A stretch of DNA of 64,000 nt from Lachnospiraceae bacterium XBB2008 (GCA_900102235.1 FMVL01000005.1:372001-436000); one strand, 5' to 3'; positions 47,148 to 59,691 are shown, counted from the first letter of the stretch. The notes: generated from the sequence alone by a model not told the origin. Made by a program: numbers and translations.

Positions 47148-47933
47148 ATGAAGATAGTTTCGCTGATCTCGGCAGTAAACGGAAATATCGAGGATATGAT
47201 CGACGGCATGCATCTGGAATCGGATGCTGTCGTCGTTAATCAATGTGACGCCGCAGATGAACGTTCACTTAATATATGCGGAAACGATATCCGGCTGATC
47301 AACATTACCGGACGCGGTGTCGGTGCCAACAGAAATACCTGCATCGACAATGCACCCGGGTGCGATGTGCTTCTTTTTACCGATGAAGATATCATCTATG
47401 ACGAGGGATATCTTAAGAAGATCGAGGATGAATACAGCGCACATCCCGAAGCGGATGCACTGCTGTTCAACATCCGGGTATGCGAGGCCAGAAGGACATA
47501 CTGGAACGATCGCGTAAAGAGGATCCGTTTCCACAACTACGGCAGATATCCCGCCTACAGCATTTCAATCAGACGGGATGCGCTGATGAAGTCCGGTGTG
47601 AGATTTTCTACAGAGTTCGGTGGCGGTGCAAAGTATGCAAACGGTGAGGACTCGATCTTTCTTCATGAACTGTTAAATAGCGGAGTGAAGATCTATGCTA
47701 CGCCCGTATGTCTCGGTGAGGAGACCGAGCGGGAGTCCACATGGTTTAACGGATATAACGAGAGATTTTTCATCGGCAGGGGCGCGCTCTATGTGAAACT
47801 CTATGGTGCCTTTGCCAAGATGCGTGCTCTGATCTTTCTGATAAGACATAAGTATATGTATGAGGAACTCGGTTTCGGAAAGTCTTACGAACTGATGAAA
47901 CAGGGCATGCGCGAGATAAGGAGTATGCAGTGA
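47148..47933 (+). CDS. Glycosyltransferase, GT-A fold (divergent)
   Basis: This roughly 261-residue protein has a GT-A like core: RGVGANRNTCIDNA resembles the ARNxG segment, and LLFTDEDIIYDEGY carries the metal-binding Asp/Glu cluster in place of DxD. EFGGGAKYANGEDS is the usual acceptor or catalytic-base region. The ATG at 47148 lies two bases after the preceding stop. The EpsG-like gene begins in its stop codon (GTG overlapping TGA). Confidence 0.75.
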   Translation: MKIVSLISAVNGNIEDMIDGMHLESDAVVVNQCDAADERSLNICGNDIRLINITGRGVGANRNTCIDNAPGCDVLLFTDEDIIYDEGYLKKIEDEYSAHPEADALLFNIRVCEARRTYWNDRVKRIRFHNYGRYPAYSISIRRDALMKSGVRFSTEFGGGAKYANGEDSIFLHELLNSGVKIYATPVCLGEETERESTWFNGYNERFFIGRGALYVKLYGAFAKMRALIFLIRHKYMYEELGFGKSYELMKQGMREIRSMQ

Positions 47934-49069
47934 TCCTGTATATCTTTGTGACTCTGATAACCATATTTCTGGCTTATATGTATTGCCGTCCTGATGCCGC
48001 TTACGAAAACGGCGCGGCATTCGGTGCGGATTCCAGAGCACGCAGATTTAAAGGCGCCTGCCTGGTCGCGATCTTTACGATCCTCTTTCTTCTCTCGGCC
48101 TTCCGTATCAATGTCGGTAACGATTACGGAACCTATGTCGAGTTCATGCACAGGCTTTACACGGATAAATATATCGCCGATGCAGGCGTTCCGACGGAGT
48201 GGGGCTTCAATCTTCTTGCCCGTGTGATCTATGCTCTTTCCGGCGGGGAAAATTATATCCTGGTGTTCGCGATATATGCGTTCGTGACGATACTCTTTTT
48301 CCTGATGGCGATACGCGGCTTAAGCGTCGATTTCGGACTGAGTTTTCTGCTCTTCATGACATTCGGATATTACTTCCAGAGCTTCTCGACGGTCAGATAT
48401 TACATGGCTCTTGCGATCGCTTTATATGCGATGAAACTGGTGGGTGAGAAGAGGTGGGTACCTTTCGTGATCATGGTGCTTTTGGGCAGCGGATTTCACA
48501 AATCCCTTCTCGTCATTTTGCCGCTGTATTTTCTGGCATCTTTTACCTGGAAAAAATGGGGTTATGCGATCCTTCTTGTGGCAGGCGTTTCATGCATTTT
48601 TCTGAAAGATATTTATATGAAAATACTCGTGAGACTGTATCCGAGTTACGAGGGCACGGAGTATCTTGCGGGCAGCGGTTTTTCGTGGATAAACATCATA
48701 AGATGCGTAGCGGTGCTCGCACTGTCGGTATACTGCTACCGGGAGTGTGTAAAAGACAACAGGATGGGCATGTTCTATTTCCAGTTAAACATCGGCGCGC
48801 TCGCTCTTTATCTGTTCGGATCTTTCCTTCCGATAGTCAGCCGTATAGGTTATTACCTCACGGTGAGCCACATAGTCTTCGTGCCGATGCTGATACACGG
48901 CATTAAAAACGTAAAGCTCAAAAAACTTCTTTACGCTGCACTCATCGTTGTCAGCATCATGTATTTTGCACTCTATCTTCACAAGGCTTATGACGACGGC
49001 GTGCTGGTGCTGCCGTATAAGACATTTTTCTTTAACGACATGGTAAATACACTTTCGGATGTGATGTGA
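47930..49069 (+). CDS. EpsG-like polysaccharide polymerase
   Basis: This 379-residue protein has about ten membrane helices. The conserved-type [18 protein letters not shown] loop and the [19 protein letters not shown] helix match the EpsG family, Wzy-like polymerases that join repeat units outside the membrane. The GTG at 47930 follows AAGGAG and overlaps the preceding stop. The last membrane gene of the cluster before glpK, it works with the Wzz-like protein. Confidence 0.8.
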   Translation: MILYIFVTLITIFLAYMYCRPDAAYENGAAFGADSRARRFKGACLVAIFTILFLLSAFRINVGNDYGTYVEFMHRLYTDKYIADAGVPTEWGFNLLARVIYALSGGENYILVFAIYAFVTILFFLMAIRGLSVDFGLSFLLFMTFGYYFQSFSTVRYYMALAIALYAMKLVGEKRWVPFVIMVLLGSGFHKSLLVILPLYFLASFTWKKWGYAILLVAGVSCIFLKDIYMKILVRLYPSYEGTEYLAGSGFSWINIIRCVAVLALSVYCYRECVKDNRMGMFYFQLNIGALALYLFGSFLPIVSRIGYYLTVSHIVFVPMLIHGIKNVKLKKLLYAALIVVSIMYFALYLHKAYDDGVLVLPYKTFFFNDMVNTLSDVM

Positions 49070-49098
49070 TGCGTCCATCCCAGAAGGGAGGTTTTGGT

Positions 49099-50595
49099 AT
49101 GGCGGAACAATATGTACTTGCACTGGATCAGGGGACTACGAGTTCGCGGTGTATCCTGTTTGATAAGAGTGGACAGATAAAAAGTCTTGCTCAGAAGGAG
49201 TTTACCCAGATTTATCCGGAGGCCGGATGGGTGGAGCATAATCCCCGTGAGATATGGTCATCGCAGCTGGCAGTCGCTACCGAAGCCATGGCCAATATCG
49301 GAGCGAGTGCCGAAAGCATTTCGGGCATCGGCATAACCAACCAGCGTGAGACCACCATCATCTGGGACCGTAAGACCGGCGAGCCGGTGTATAATGCGAT
49401 CGTTTGGCAGTGCCGCAGGACTGCGGATATGATTGACAGGATAGTCGCCGAAGGTAAGAGCGACATGATCCGTGAAAAGACCGGACTCATCCCCGATGCA
49501 TATTTTTCCGGAAGCAAGATCGGGTGGATACTGGATCATGTAGACGGTGCACGTGAAAGAGCAAAGCGCGGAGAGCTCGCGTTCGGAACGGTTGATACAT
49601 GGCTCATCTGGAACCTGACAGGCGGTACGGTACATGCGACGGATTATACCAATGCATCGCGTACGATGCTGTTCGATATCCATAAGCTCGATTGGGATGA
49701 TGAACTGCTCGCGCTGTTTGACATTCCGCGTGCGATCCTTCCCGAAGTACATCCCTCAAGTTATATGTACGGAACGACCGCGTCCAATGTGCTCGGCGGA
49801 TCGATACCGATAACCGGAGTGGCCGGAGACCAGCAGGCGGCGCTTTTTGGGCAGTGCTGTTTTAACAAAGGTGAAGCCAAGAACACATACGGTACCGGAT
49901 GCTTTCTTCTGATGAATACGGGTACCGAACCAATAGAGAGCAGGTCGGGACTTCTCACAACGATCGCAGCGAGCACCGCGGACAGAGTTGAGTATGCTCT
50001 GGAGGGAAGCGTTTTTGTTGCGGGTGCATCGATCCAGTGGCTCCGTGACAGCATGAGGATGATCAAGACCGCGGCACAGTCTGAGGAGTATGCGGACGAG
50101 GTATTTGATACCAACGGCGTGTATATCGTTCCGGCTTTTACGGGACTGGGCGCACCGTATTGGAACCAGTACGCGAGAGGCACCGTGGTAGGCATAACAC
50201 GCGGCTGCAGGAAGGAACATTTCATAAGAGCGACGTTAGAGTCGATCGCATATCAGGCGGAGGAAGTTCTTCGCGCAATGGAGGCTGATGCCGGTGTATC
50301 GCTTCCCGAACTCAAAGTAGACGGAGGCGCGAGCGCCAACAATTTCCTGATGAAGTTCCAGGCCGATCTGATAGGCAGATGCGTAAGACGGCCCAAGTGC
50401 ATAGAGACCACCGCTCTGGGTGCGGCGTATCTGGCAGGCCTTGAGACGGGGTATTGGAAAGATCGTGATGACATAGTTGATAACTGGTCACAGGGCAGAG
50501 CGTTCGAACCCACCATGGACGAAGAGACCAGAGCGGGCCTACTTAAAGGATGGAAGCGTGCGGTCAGAGCCGCACTCGCATGGGCAGAGGATTAG
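49099..50595 (+). CDS. glpK: Glycerol kinase
   Basis: This 498-residue enzyme of the FGGY family phosphorylates glycerol to glycerol-3-phosphate. [15 protein letters not shown] is the ATP-phosphate loop, [16 protein letters not shown] and [12 protein letters not shown] match glycerol kinase rather than other sugar kinases, and [15 protein letters not shown] is the C-terminal adenosine motif. GGGAGG at 49085-49090 fixes the ATG at 49099; an earlier ATG at 49066 lies before that site. No glpF or glpD is next to it, so it may serve phospholipid or wall-polymer supply. Confidence 0.95.
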   Translation: MAEQYVLALDQGTTSSRCILFDKSGQIKSLAQKEFTQIYPEAGWVEHNPREIWSSQLAVATEAMANIGASAESISGIGITNQRETTIIWDRKTGEPVYNAIVWQCRRTADMIDRIVAEGKSDMIREKTGLIPDAYFSGSKIGWILDHVDGARERAKRGELAFGTVDTWLIWNLTGGTVHATDYTNASRTMLFDIHKLDWDDELLALFDIPRAILPEVHPSSYMYGTTASNVLGGSIPITGVAGDQQAALFGQCCFNKGEAKNTYGTGCFLLMNTGTEPIESRSGLLTTIAASTADRVEYALEGSVFVAGASIQWLRDSMRMIKTAAQSEEYADEVFDTNGVYIVPAFTGLGAPYWNQYARGTVVGITRGCRKEHFIRATLESIAYQAEEVLRAMEADAGVSLPELKVDGGASANNFLMKFQADLIGRCVRRPKCIETTALGAAYLAGLETGYWKDRDDIVDNWSQGRAFEPTMDEETRAGLLKGWKRAVRAALAWAED

Positions 50596-50598
50596 GAT

Positions 50599-51798
50599 AT
50601 GGTATCTGAAGATTACAAAGCAATGTTACAGGGAAAAAGCATCATCAGACAGCTGGCCGAATACGCTACTGCCAGAGGTGCCGAGATCGGATATGAGAAT
50701 GTGTTTGATTACAGCCTCGGCAATCCGGGTGTGCCGACCCCCCAGGCCTTTACGGATGAGATGATCAGGCTTCTTAAGGAAGAGGATCCGATGAAGCTTC
50801 ACGGGTATTCGCAGAGTCAGGGTATTCCCGAAGTAAGACGCAAACACGCCGACTATCTGAATAAGAGATTCGGGATGAATTATACCGCAGAGCATCTGTT
50901 CATGACGACGGGGGCTGCCGGTGCCGTTGCTCATGCCGCAAGAGCGGTCACGAAACCCGGTGATGAAGTCATCACCTTCGCACCGTTTTTTCCCGAGTAT
51001 ATACAGTACATAAACCGTACGGGTGCCGAACTGAAGATCGTTTCGGCTGATACCGAAAACTTCCAGATAGATTTTGACGCGTTCAGTTCCGCTTTTACGG
51101 AAAAGACCGCGGCGGTCCTCATCAATACTCCGAACAATCCCTCCGGTGCGATGTACAGCGAGGAGACGCTTACGACCCTTGCATCGATCATGCATAAGAT
51201 GCAGGATAAGTACGGCCACGAGATCTTCCTGATCTCGGACGAACCCTATCGCGAGATCGTTTTTGACGGGAATACATGTCCTTATCCCGCGAAGTTTTAT
51301 GAGAACACACTGACCTGTTATTCATATTCGAAATCACTGTCGGTTCCGGGTGAGAGGATCGGTTATGTTGCGATCAATCCCGAAGCAAAAGACGCCGGTC
51401 TGATCTCCGCTATGTGCGCACAGATCTCGAGAGGCCTAGGTCATAACTGTCCGCCGTCGATCATACAGCTCGCAGTGGCAAACACTCTCGGAGCCACCTC
51501 AGACATCTCGGTATACGAGACCAACATGAACATCCTGTATGATGCTCTTACGGATCTCGGTTTCAGGATCGTAAGGCCGGGCGGGACATTTTATATCATG
51601 CCGAAAGCTTTGGAAGATGACTCTGTTGCTTTTTGCGAAAAGGCAAAAGAATACGACCTGATACTCGTTCCGACGGACGGCTTCGGAGCGCCCGGATATT
51701 TCAGGATGGCATATTGTATCGGGACCGAAAAAGTAAACAGATCGTTGGAGGCATTCAGACGCTTTGTAAACGAATGTTACCCCGGGAGGAATGACTGA
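50599..51798 (+). CDS. Class I/II PLP-dependent aminotransferase
   Basis: This 399-residue fold-type I aminotransferase of the aspartate/alanine aminotransferase-like group has TPNNPSGAMYSEE, SDEPYREIVFD and the PLP lysine in YSYSKSLSVPGERIGY. The last three match the AAT superfamily I-gamma-like class. Its amino donor and keto acid are unknown. It starts 3 bases after glpK and overlaps uppP by one base, so the three genes are cotranscribed. Confidence 0.88.
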   Translation: MVSEDYKAMLQGKSIIRQLAEYATARGAEIGYENVFDYSLGNPGVPTPQAFTDEMIRLLKEEDPMKLHGYSQSQGIPEVRRKHADYLNKRFGMNYTAEHLFMTTGAAGAVAHAARAVTKPGDEVITFAPFFPEYIQYINRTGAELKIVSADTENFQIDFDAFSSAFTEKTAAVLINTPNNPSGAMYSEETLTTLASIMHKMQDKYGHEIFLISDEPYREIVFDGNTCPYPAKFYENTLTCYSYSKSLSVPGERIGYVAINPEAKDAGLISAMCAQISRGLGHNCPPSIIQLAVANTLGATSDISVYETNMNILYDALTDLGFRIVRPGGTFYIMPKALEDDSVAFCEKAKEYDLILVPTDGFGAPGYFRMAYCIGTEKVNRSLEAFRRFVNECYPGRND

Positions 51799-52649
51799 TG
51801 ACGGATATTTTAAAAGCAATACTGTACGGAATAGTTGAGGGCATCACGGAGTGGCTGCCCGTAAGTTCCACCGGACATATGATACTGCTGGACGAGTTCG
51901 TGAAGATGAAACAGTCCGAGGAATTCTTCTCGATGTTTCTCGTTGTCATACAGCTCGGGGCGATACTCGCGGTCGTGATCCTGTTCTGGGATAAACTGTG
52001 GCCTTTTGCAAAAGCGGATAAGAACACGGATCCGATAAAGGACACCGGGATATTGAAAGTATTCGTTAAAAAGCGTTGGATCATGTGGGCAAAGATACTT
52101 ATCGCATGCGTTCCCGCAGCGATAGTCGGAGTGCTTTTCGATGATGAACTCGATGCGCTGTTTTATAATCCGACATGCGTTGCCGTGGCGCTGATCGTAT
52201 TCGGTATCGCATTTATCGTGGTCGAATCGCTGGATCTTAAAAACGCTTCCGCGGATATGTCGATCGATGACATCACATACAGACAGGCTCTCGTGATCGG
52301 CTGTTGGCAGCTGATCGCAGCGATCTTTCCGGGTACTTCCCGGTCGGGATCCACGATAATCGGTTCTCTCCTGATAGGCGTATCGAGAGCGGCAGCGGCT
52401 GAGTTCACCTTCCTTCTTGCAGTACCCGTCATGCTCGGAGCGAGCCTGCTTAAGATCGTGAAGTTCGGATTTGATTTTACCGGTCTTGAAGCGGCGGTAC
52501 TGATCACCGGTATGCTCACCGCATTTGCAGTCAGCATTCTGATCATCAGATTCCTGCTCGGATATATCCGCAAACATAACTTCAAGGTGTTCGGATACTA
52601 TCGCATCGTTTTGGGACTTGCCGTGTTCGGATACTTTGCATTCAGGTAA
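51798..52649 (+). CDS. uppP: Undecaprenyl-diphosphate phosphatase
   Basis: This 283-residue, about eight-helix membrane enzyme of the BacA family recycles undecaprenyl pyrophosphate to the monophosphate used by wall and polysaccharide synthesis. The conserved EGITEWLPVSSTGH (near residue 14) and PGTSRSG motifs form the active site. Overproduction of family members gives bacitracin tolerance. Its position beside the polysaccharide cluster fits carrier recycling. The ATG overlaps the aminotransferase stop. Confidence 0.95.
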   Translation: MTDILKAILYGIVEGITEWLPVSSTGHMILLDEFVKMKQSEEFFSMFLVVIQLGAILAVVILFWDKLWPFAKADKNTDPIKDTGILKVFVKKRWIMWAKILIACVPAAIVGVLFDDELDALFYNPTCVAVALIVFGIAFIVVESLDLKNASADMSIDDITYRQALVIGCWQLIAAIFPGTSRSGSTIIGSLLIGVSRAAAAEFTFLLAVPVMLGASLLKIVKFGFDFTGLEAAVLITGMLTAFAVSILIIRFLLGYIRKHNFKVFGYYRIVLGLAVFGYFAFR

Positions 52650-52676
52650 AAGTATCACACGGATATCATTACAAAA

Positions 52677-52723
52677 TTAATTAGAAGAAATGCCCTTATG
52701 TTTTGTATAAAACTTCTAATTAA
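52677..52723 (+). terminator. Perfect 11-bp AT-rich hairpin after uppP
   Basis: TTAATTAGAAG (52677-52687) pairs perfectly with 52713-52723 around a 25-base loop. It is AT-rich and lacks a T-run, so its strength as a terminator is doubtful. Confidence 0.4.
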
Positions 52724-52760
52724 CAATGAAATATTTGTAGAAAATTATTCAATTATTTAA

Positions 52761-52789
52761 TTGACACCCCTTTATTATGTTAATAAACT
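52761..52789 (+). promoter_or_regulatory. Promoter with overlapping palindrome, histone-like gene
   Basis: A perfect -35 TTGACA (52761-52766) and a weaker -10 TAAACT (52784-52789) are spaced by 17 bases. Between and across them lies a perfect palindrome TTTATTA-TGT-TAATAAA (52771-52787), placed where a bound repressor would block RNA polymerase. Confidence 0.55.
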
Positions 52790-52872
52790 TGAGATATCCG
52801 AGTTTTAATAGGATTTTTCGTGAGGAGTGGACAGTTTTGTTGTCCTAGATGTTTATGAAAGGAGCCATACCG

Positions 52873-53400
52873 ATGGCAGACATTAAGAAACCTGTAGCAA
52901 CATTAAAGTCAGACGTTAAAGTAGCCGTAGCAGACGCAAAGGCAGCAGCACCTGCAGCAGCACCTGCCGCAGCTGAGGAGAAGAAAGCAGCACCTGCTAA
53001 GAAGACCGCAGCTAAGAAGGCACCTGCAAAGAAAGCACCTGCTAAGAAAGCAGCTACCGCCAAGAAGGCAGAAGCTAAGCCCGCAGCTAAGACTGCAGCA
53101 AAGCCCGCAGCTAAGAAAGCAGCTACCGCTAAGAAGGCACCTGCCAAGAAGGCAGCAGCAAAGAAGGCAGCTGTTAAGACAAGCGCTGTATTCTCACTTG
53201 ACGAGGGCAAGAACGTAACTGCTGATGCACTTATGAAGCAGTATCTCAAGACCGCTAAGGATCGTGCTAAATATGATCTCGGCCTCAAGAGTGCAGACAT
53301 CAAGAGCATCGACATCTATGTAAATGTTGCAGAGCAGAAAGTATACAGTGTTATCAACGGTGAGATCAACGATTCATTCGATATGTATTTCAACTTCTGA
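52873..53400 (+). CDS. Histone H1-like Ala/Lys-rich protein, DUF6465
   Basis: This 175-residue protein has an N-terminal half (to about residue 105) built of irregular repeats of the kind AKKAPAKKA and AKPAAKTA, with almost only Ala, Lys, Pro and Thr. This is like bacterial histone H1-type and HU-tail sequences that bind DNA by charge. The C-terminal 70 residues (SAVFSLDEGKNVTADALMKQ to DSFDMYF) form a folded domain that I match to DUF6465, common in Lachnospiraceae. It may organise the nucleoid. GAAAGGAG before the ATG at 52873 favours this start over 52849. It has its own promoter and terminator. Confidence 0.75.
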   Translation: MADIKKPVATLKSDVKVAVADAKAAAPAAAPAAAEEKKAAPAKKTAAKKAPAKKAPAKKAATAKKAEAKPAAKTAAKPAAKKAATAKKAPAKKAAAKKAAVKTSAVFSLDEGKNVTADALMKQYLKTAKDRAKYDLGLKSADIKSIDIYVNVAEQKVYSVINGEINDSFDMYFNF

Positions 53401-53436
53401 TCGACACTGAACTGACAGACACAAAGTTTCGACAAG

Positions 53437-53469
53437 GACTGTTCCGGTTTTCCGGAGCAGTCTTTTTTT
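53437..53469 (+). terminator. Strong terminator after histone-like gene
   Basis: An 11-bp stem (GACTGTTCCGG at 53437-53447 with 53452-53462) with a tetraloop is followed by seven T. Confidence 0.92.
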
Positions 53470-53548
53470 GCGCTCACGGCATCGGAGCACCGGCTTCGGG
53501 GTTTTATTTTTTTTTAAGAAATACAGAGGTTTTTTTAGAAATAGTCGG

Positions 53549-53577
53549 TTGACATGCAGAAGGGTAAGTGATAACTT
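53549..53577 (+). promoter_or_regulatory. Promoter of the hrcA heat-shock operon
   Basis: A perfect -35 TTGACA (53549-53554) and a weak -10 TAACTT (53572-53577) are 17 bases apart. The CIRCE operator begins five bases after the -10 box, where HrcA binding would block transcription. Confidence 0.7.
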
Positions 53578-53581
53578 AATG

Positions 53582-53608
53582 TTAGCACTCGGATAGGTTG
53601 AGTGCTAA
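53582..53608 (+). promoter_or_regulatory. CIRCE operator
   Basis: TTAGCACTC (53582-53590), nine bases, GAGTGCTAA (53600-53608) match the CIRCE consensus perfectly in both arms. HrcA binds it, and loses activity on heat stress when GroEL is occupied. It controls hrcA-grpE-dnaK-dnaJ downstream. Confidence 0.97.
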
Positions 53609-53634
53609 CAGGTGTAAACGGATTCCGACAGGGT

Positions 53635-54672
53635 ATGATGCACGATTTAAGCGAAAGAAAATATAAGATCCTTGAAGCGATCATACGCAATTATCTGGAG
53701 ACCGGAGAACCGGTGGGATCCAGGACCATCTCCAAGTATACCGACTTAAACCTGAGTTCGGCGACAATACGAAATGAGATGGCGGATCTCGAGGAACTGG
53801 GATATATCATTCAGCCCCACACCTCTGCCGGCCGCATCCCTTCGGATAAGGGATACAGACTCTATGTCGATCAGATGCTTGCCGAGAAGGAGAAGGAAGT
53901 TGACGAGCTTAAGGAGATGCTCCTTGAGAAATCGGATCAGATGGACAGACTTCTTGAGCAGACCGCTAAGGCTCTCGCGACCACTACCGAATACACGGCG
54001 ATGGTATCCGCGCCCAAGGGAGGCAACAGGCTTAAGTTCCTCCAGCTGTCCAGAGTCGATTCGCAGCATATGCTTCTGGTAATCGTATCGGAAGGCAATA
54101 TGATCAAGAACACGATCATTGAAGTTGCGGAGGAGTTGAGCGATGAGAACATGCTGAAGCTGAACATACTGCTCAACACTCATCTGAACGGGCTGGCCAT
54201 GGAAGAGATCAATCTTGCCATGATCACCGCGATGAAGCAGCAGGCGGGGATCCATTCGGATATCATAGGTGAGGTCATCGATGCAGTCGCAGCTGCGATC
54301 AAGACCGACGAAGAACTCAAGATCTACACGAGCGGTACGCATAACATATTCAAGTATCCCGAACTCAGCGACCACTCCAAGGCGAGCGAGATCATCACCT
54401 CACTTGAAGAGAAGACCGTGTTAAGAGATCTGGTTACCGAGACATTGTCGGACGACAATGCTTCGAACGGGATTCAGGTTTACATCGGAGAGGAAACTCC
54501 GGTCGAGGGAATGGAAGACTGCAGCGTCGTAGCGGCGACCTACGAACTCGAGGAGGGCATGAAGGGAACCATAGGCATCATCGGTCCCAAACGAATGGAT
54601 TATGACAAAGTCATCGGAACCGTCAAGGCTATGCTGCATCAGCTTGATGATGTGTACCACAGACGGAATTAG
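53635..54672 (+). CDS. hrcA: Heat-inducible transcription repressor HrcA
   Basis: This roughly 345-residue repressor of the CIRCE regulon has an N-terminal winged helix (LSERKYKILEAIIRNYLETG, PVGSRTISKYTDLNLSSATI and IRNEMADLEELGYI). A central GAF-like domain and the C-terminal VGIIGPKRMDYDKVIG motif follow, as in family members. The start at 53635 (or the next ATG at 53638) lies after ACAGGG; an upstream GTG at 53602 is inside the operator. It represses its own operon through the CIRCE at 53582-53608. Confidence 0.95.
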   Translation: MMHDLSERKYKILEAIIRNYLETGEPVGSRTISKYTDLNLSSATIRNEMADLEELGYIIQPHTSAGRIPSDKGYRLYVDQMLAEKEKEVDELKEMLLEKSDQMDRLLEQTAKALATTTEYTAMVSAPKGGNRLKFLQLSRVDSQHMLLVIVSEGNMIKNTIIEVAEELSDENMLKLNILLNTHLNGLAMEEINLAMITAMKQQAGIHSDIIGEVIDAVAAAIKTDEELKIYTSGTHNIFKYPELSDHSKASEIITSLEEKTVLRDLVTETLSDDNASNGIQVYIGEETPVEGMEDCSVVAATYELEEGMKGTIGIIGPKRMDYDKVIGTVKAMLHQLDDVYHRRN

Positions 54673-54713
54673 AGATCCGATCAGAATAAAACACAGACAG
54701 GAGATACGAGTAC

Positions 54714-57366
<2,653 letters not shown>

Positions 57367-57382
57367 GTGGTAAATAATTAAA

Positions 57383-58528
57383 ATGGCAGACAAAAAAGAT
57401 TACTACGAGGTACTCGGAGTAAGTAAGACCGCTGATGAAGCGGAATTGAAAAAAGCATACAGGACTTTAGCCAAGCAGTGTCACCCGGATACACATCCGG
57501 GCGACGCTGATGCAGAGGCCAAGTTCAAGGAGATATCTGAGGCATATGCAGTCTTAAGCGATCCCGAGAAGCGCAGACAGTACGATCAGTTCGGACATTC
57601 GGCCTTTGACGGGACCGGCGGTCCCGGATTCGATTTCAACGGCATGGATTTCGCTGATATATTCGGCGATATATTCGGCGATTTCTTCGGAGGAGGCCGG
57701 AGGTCTCAGGCCAGAGGCAATGCTCCGATGAAGGGCGCCAATATCCGTACCAGTGTCCGCATCTCTTTTGAAGAAGCCGTATTCGGCTGTGAGAAGGAAC
57801 TGGAACTGACGCTTAAGGATACCTGTAATACATGTCACGGAAACGGAGCAAAACCCGGAACAACCCCCGATACATGTACGAAGTGCGGCGGCAAAGGCCA
57901 GGTAGTATTTACTTCCCAGTCCTTCTTCGGAACGGTCAGAAACGTTCAGACCTGTCCCGATTGCGGAGGCTCCGGAAAAGTGATCAAGGAGAAGTGTCCG
58001 GATTGCCGCGGAACGGGTTATATCTCTTCGCGTAAGAAAATATCCGTAAGCATTCCCGCCGGTATCGATGACGGACAGTGCGTACGTATAAGAGATAAGG
58101 GTGAGCCCGGTATAAACGGCGGCCCCAGAGGAGATCTTCTCGTGGAAGTCGTTGTATCCAGACACCCGTTCCTGCAGAGACAGGATACGAATCTGTTCTC
58201 GACGGTACCGATATCATATGCCGTGGCAGTACTCGGCGGAGAGGTCATCATCGATACCATAGACGGAAGGGTGGCCTATGATGTTAAGCCCGGTACCCAG
58301 ACGGATACGCGCGTAAGACTCAAAGGCAAAGGCGTGCCCACGCTTCGCAACAAAGATGTCAGAGGAGACCACTATGTGACTCTGGTCATCCAGACTCCCG
58401 AAAAGATCAGTCGCGAAGCCAAAGATCTGCTCAAGAAATTTGATGAGCTGACGGGTGATACACTTAATGCGGCAGCACGCGCATCCGCGGAATCTGCGGA
58501 CGTTAAGAAGAAAAGAATACGGAAGTAA
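57383..58528 (+). CDS. dnaJ: Chaperone DnaJ (Hsp40)
   Basis: This 381-residue type I J-protein has a J-domain with the essential HPD motif (CHPDTHPGD), a Gly/Phe-rich linker, and four zinc-binding CxxCxGxG-type repeats ([32 protein letters not shown]) at about residues 150-210. Substrate-binding beta domains follow. It delivers clients to DnaK and stimulates its ATPase. It begins 16 bases after dnaK and has the same CIRCE control. Confidence 0.97.
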   Translation: MADKKDYYEVLGVSKTADEAELKKAYRTLAKQCHPDTHPGDADAEAKFKEISEAYAVLSDPEKRRQYDQFGHSAFDGTGGPGFDFNGMDFADIFGDIFGDFFGGGRRSQARGNAPMKGANIRTSVRISFEEAVFGCEKELELTLKDTCNTCHGNGAKPGTTPDTCTKCGGKGQVVFTSQSFFGTVRNVQTCPDCGGSGKVIKEKCPDCRGTGYISSRKKISVSIPAGIDDGQCVRIRDKGEPGINGGPRGDLLVEVVVSRHPFLQRQDTNLFSTVPISYAVAVLGGEVIIDTIDGRVAYDVKPGTQTDTRVRLKGKGVPTLRNKDVRGDHYVTLVIQTPEKISREAKDLLKKFDELTGDTLNAAARASAESADVKKKRIRK

Positions 58529-58537
58529 AATATGAAA

Positions 58538-58672
58538 CCGACCAGGCTATATACATTCACCGCAGGCACGCTTTCGCTAGTATCGCTTCGTTGCGTTACT
58601 AGGCTCGAAAGAACCTCGCCAAGTAACGACGAGCTCTAACTACCTGCTTGTGAATATATATATCCTGGTCGG
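58538..58672 (+). repeat. Long-stem structured intergenic element
   Basis: The 23-base arms 58538-58560 and 58650-58672 pair with two mismatches (ends CCGACCAGG/CCTGGTCGG). Inner inverted repeats such as CTAGTA/TACTAG and GCAGG/CCTGC lie between. It sits 10 bases after dnaJ and may end the operon, as a GGGATTTTAT stretch follows. A 35-codon frame from 58531 (MKPTRLYTFTAGTLSLVSLR) lies inside it. It looks like an inserted repeat (MITE- or REP-like) or a structured RNA rather than coding sequence. Confidence 0.45.
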
Positions 58673-58698
58673 GATTTTATTATATCAAGGAAAAATAT

Positions 58699-59691
58699 AT
58701 GAAATGGTTAAGCATCAGGATTAAGACTACCACGGAGGCGGAGGATCTGATCATCGGCTCGCTTTACTTAAGAGGGCTTGAGGGTGCGCGCATCGAAGAT
58801 CACATCCCCCTTACACCGCTCGAGAAAGAGCAGATGTTCGTCGACATACTTCCCGAGATCGGTGAGGATGACGGGACGGCATATCTTACTTTTTATGTGG
58901 AAAAGGAAGATGACGGACGTGTTGTATTAAATGATGAAAGATATACACCGGATGAAGTCGAAGCGATGGTCAAAGAGGAACTCGATGAACTCGCGGTCTT
59001 CGATATGGATCTGGGGGATCTGACCATCACGGTGGATGAGACAGAGGATATAGACTGGATAAACAACTGGAAGAAATATTTTCATCAGTTCACGATCGAT
59101 GACCTTCTGGTGATCCCTTCGTGGGAGGAAGTAAAGCCCGAAGATGCCGATAAGAAGATCCTTCACATAGATCCCGGAACCGCATTCGGAACGGGAATGC
59201 ACGAGACCACACAGCTGTGCATCAGACAGATAAAGACCCACCTGTCATCCGGAGACGCGATATTGGACATCGGAACCGGGAGCGGTATCCTCGGTATCAT
59301 AGCGCTCATGTACGGTGCCGGATCGGTAAGAGCGACCGATCTTGATCCCTGTGCTGTGCCCGCTGTGGAAGATAATCTGAACAACAACCATATCGATGCT
59401 TCGCTTTTCGATATGAGGATAGGAAACATGATAGACGATCCCCGCGTGAGGGACTGGGCTGGATATGATAAGTATGATATCGTGACGGCCAACATCCTCG
59501 CCGATGTTCTCGTGCCTCTGATGCCGGCTGCCGCAGCAGCGGTCCGCCCCGGCGGCGTAGTGATCACATCGGGTATCATAGAGGGCCGGGAAACGATCGT
59601 TAAGGAAGCCATGGAGCGCGAGGGACTTGAAGTCATAGACGTATCGTCTCAGGGCGAGTGGAGAAGCGTGACCGGACGTAAACCGGCCTGA
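58699..59691 (+). CDS. prmA: Ribosomal protein L11 methyltransferase
   Basis: This 330-residue SAM-dependent enzyme methylates ribosomal protein L11. The N-terminal substrate-recognition domain is followed by the HIDPGTAFGTGMHETTQLC segment specific to PrmA. The SAM loop is ILDIGTGSGILGI, and the NPP-like motif appears as IVTANILADVL, as in the family. The dnaJ-prmA-rsmE order is conserved in clostridia. A weak AAGGA precedes the ATG. Confidence 0.95.
   Translation: MKWLSIRIKTTTEAEDLIIGSLYLRGLEGARIEDHIPLTPLEKEQMFVDILPEIGEDDGTAYLTFYVEKEDDGRVVLNDERYTPDEVEAMVKEELDELAVFDMDLGDLTITVDETEDIDWINNWKKYFHQFTIDDLLVIPSWEEVKPEDADKKILHIDPGTAFGTGMHETTQLCIRQIKTHLSSGDAILDIGTGSGILGIIALMYGAGSVRATDLDPCAVPAVEDNLNNNHIDASLFDMRIGNMIDDPRVRDWAGYDKYDIVTANILADVLVPLMPAAAAAVRPGGVVITSGIIEGRETIVKEAMEREGLEVIDVSSQGEWRSVTGRKPA

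Noticed and set aside
52845-53315. Minus-strand Ala/Phe-rich frame opposite the histone-like gene
   Set aside because: It is the mirror of the Ala/Lys repeats and only looks membrane-like because of the base composition.
53607-53618. ACAGGTGTAAAC shared between the hrcA leader and the hairpin at 7715
   Set aside because: The 12-base match lies outside any hairpin in the hrcA leader, and a match of this length is plausible by chance in 64 kb.
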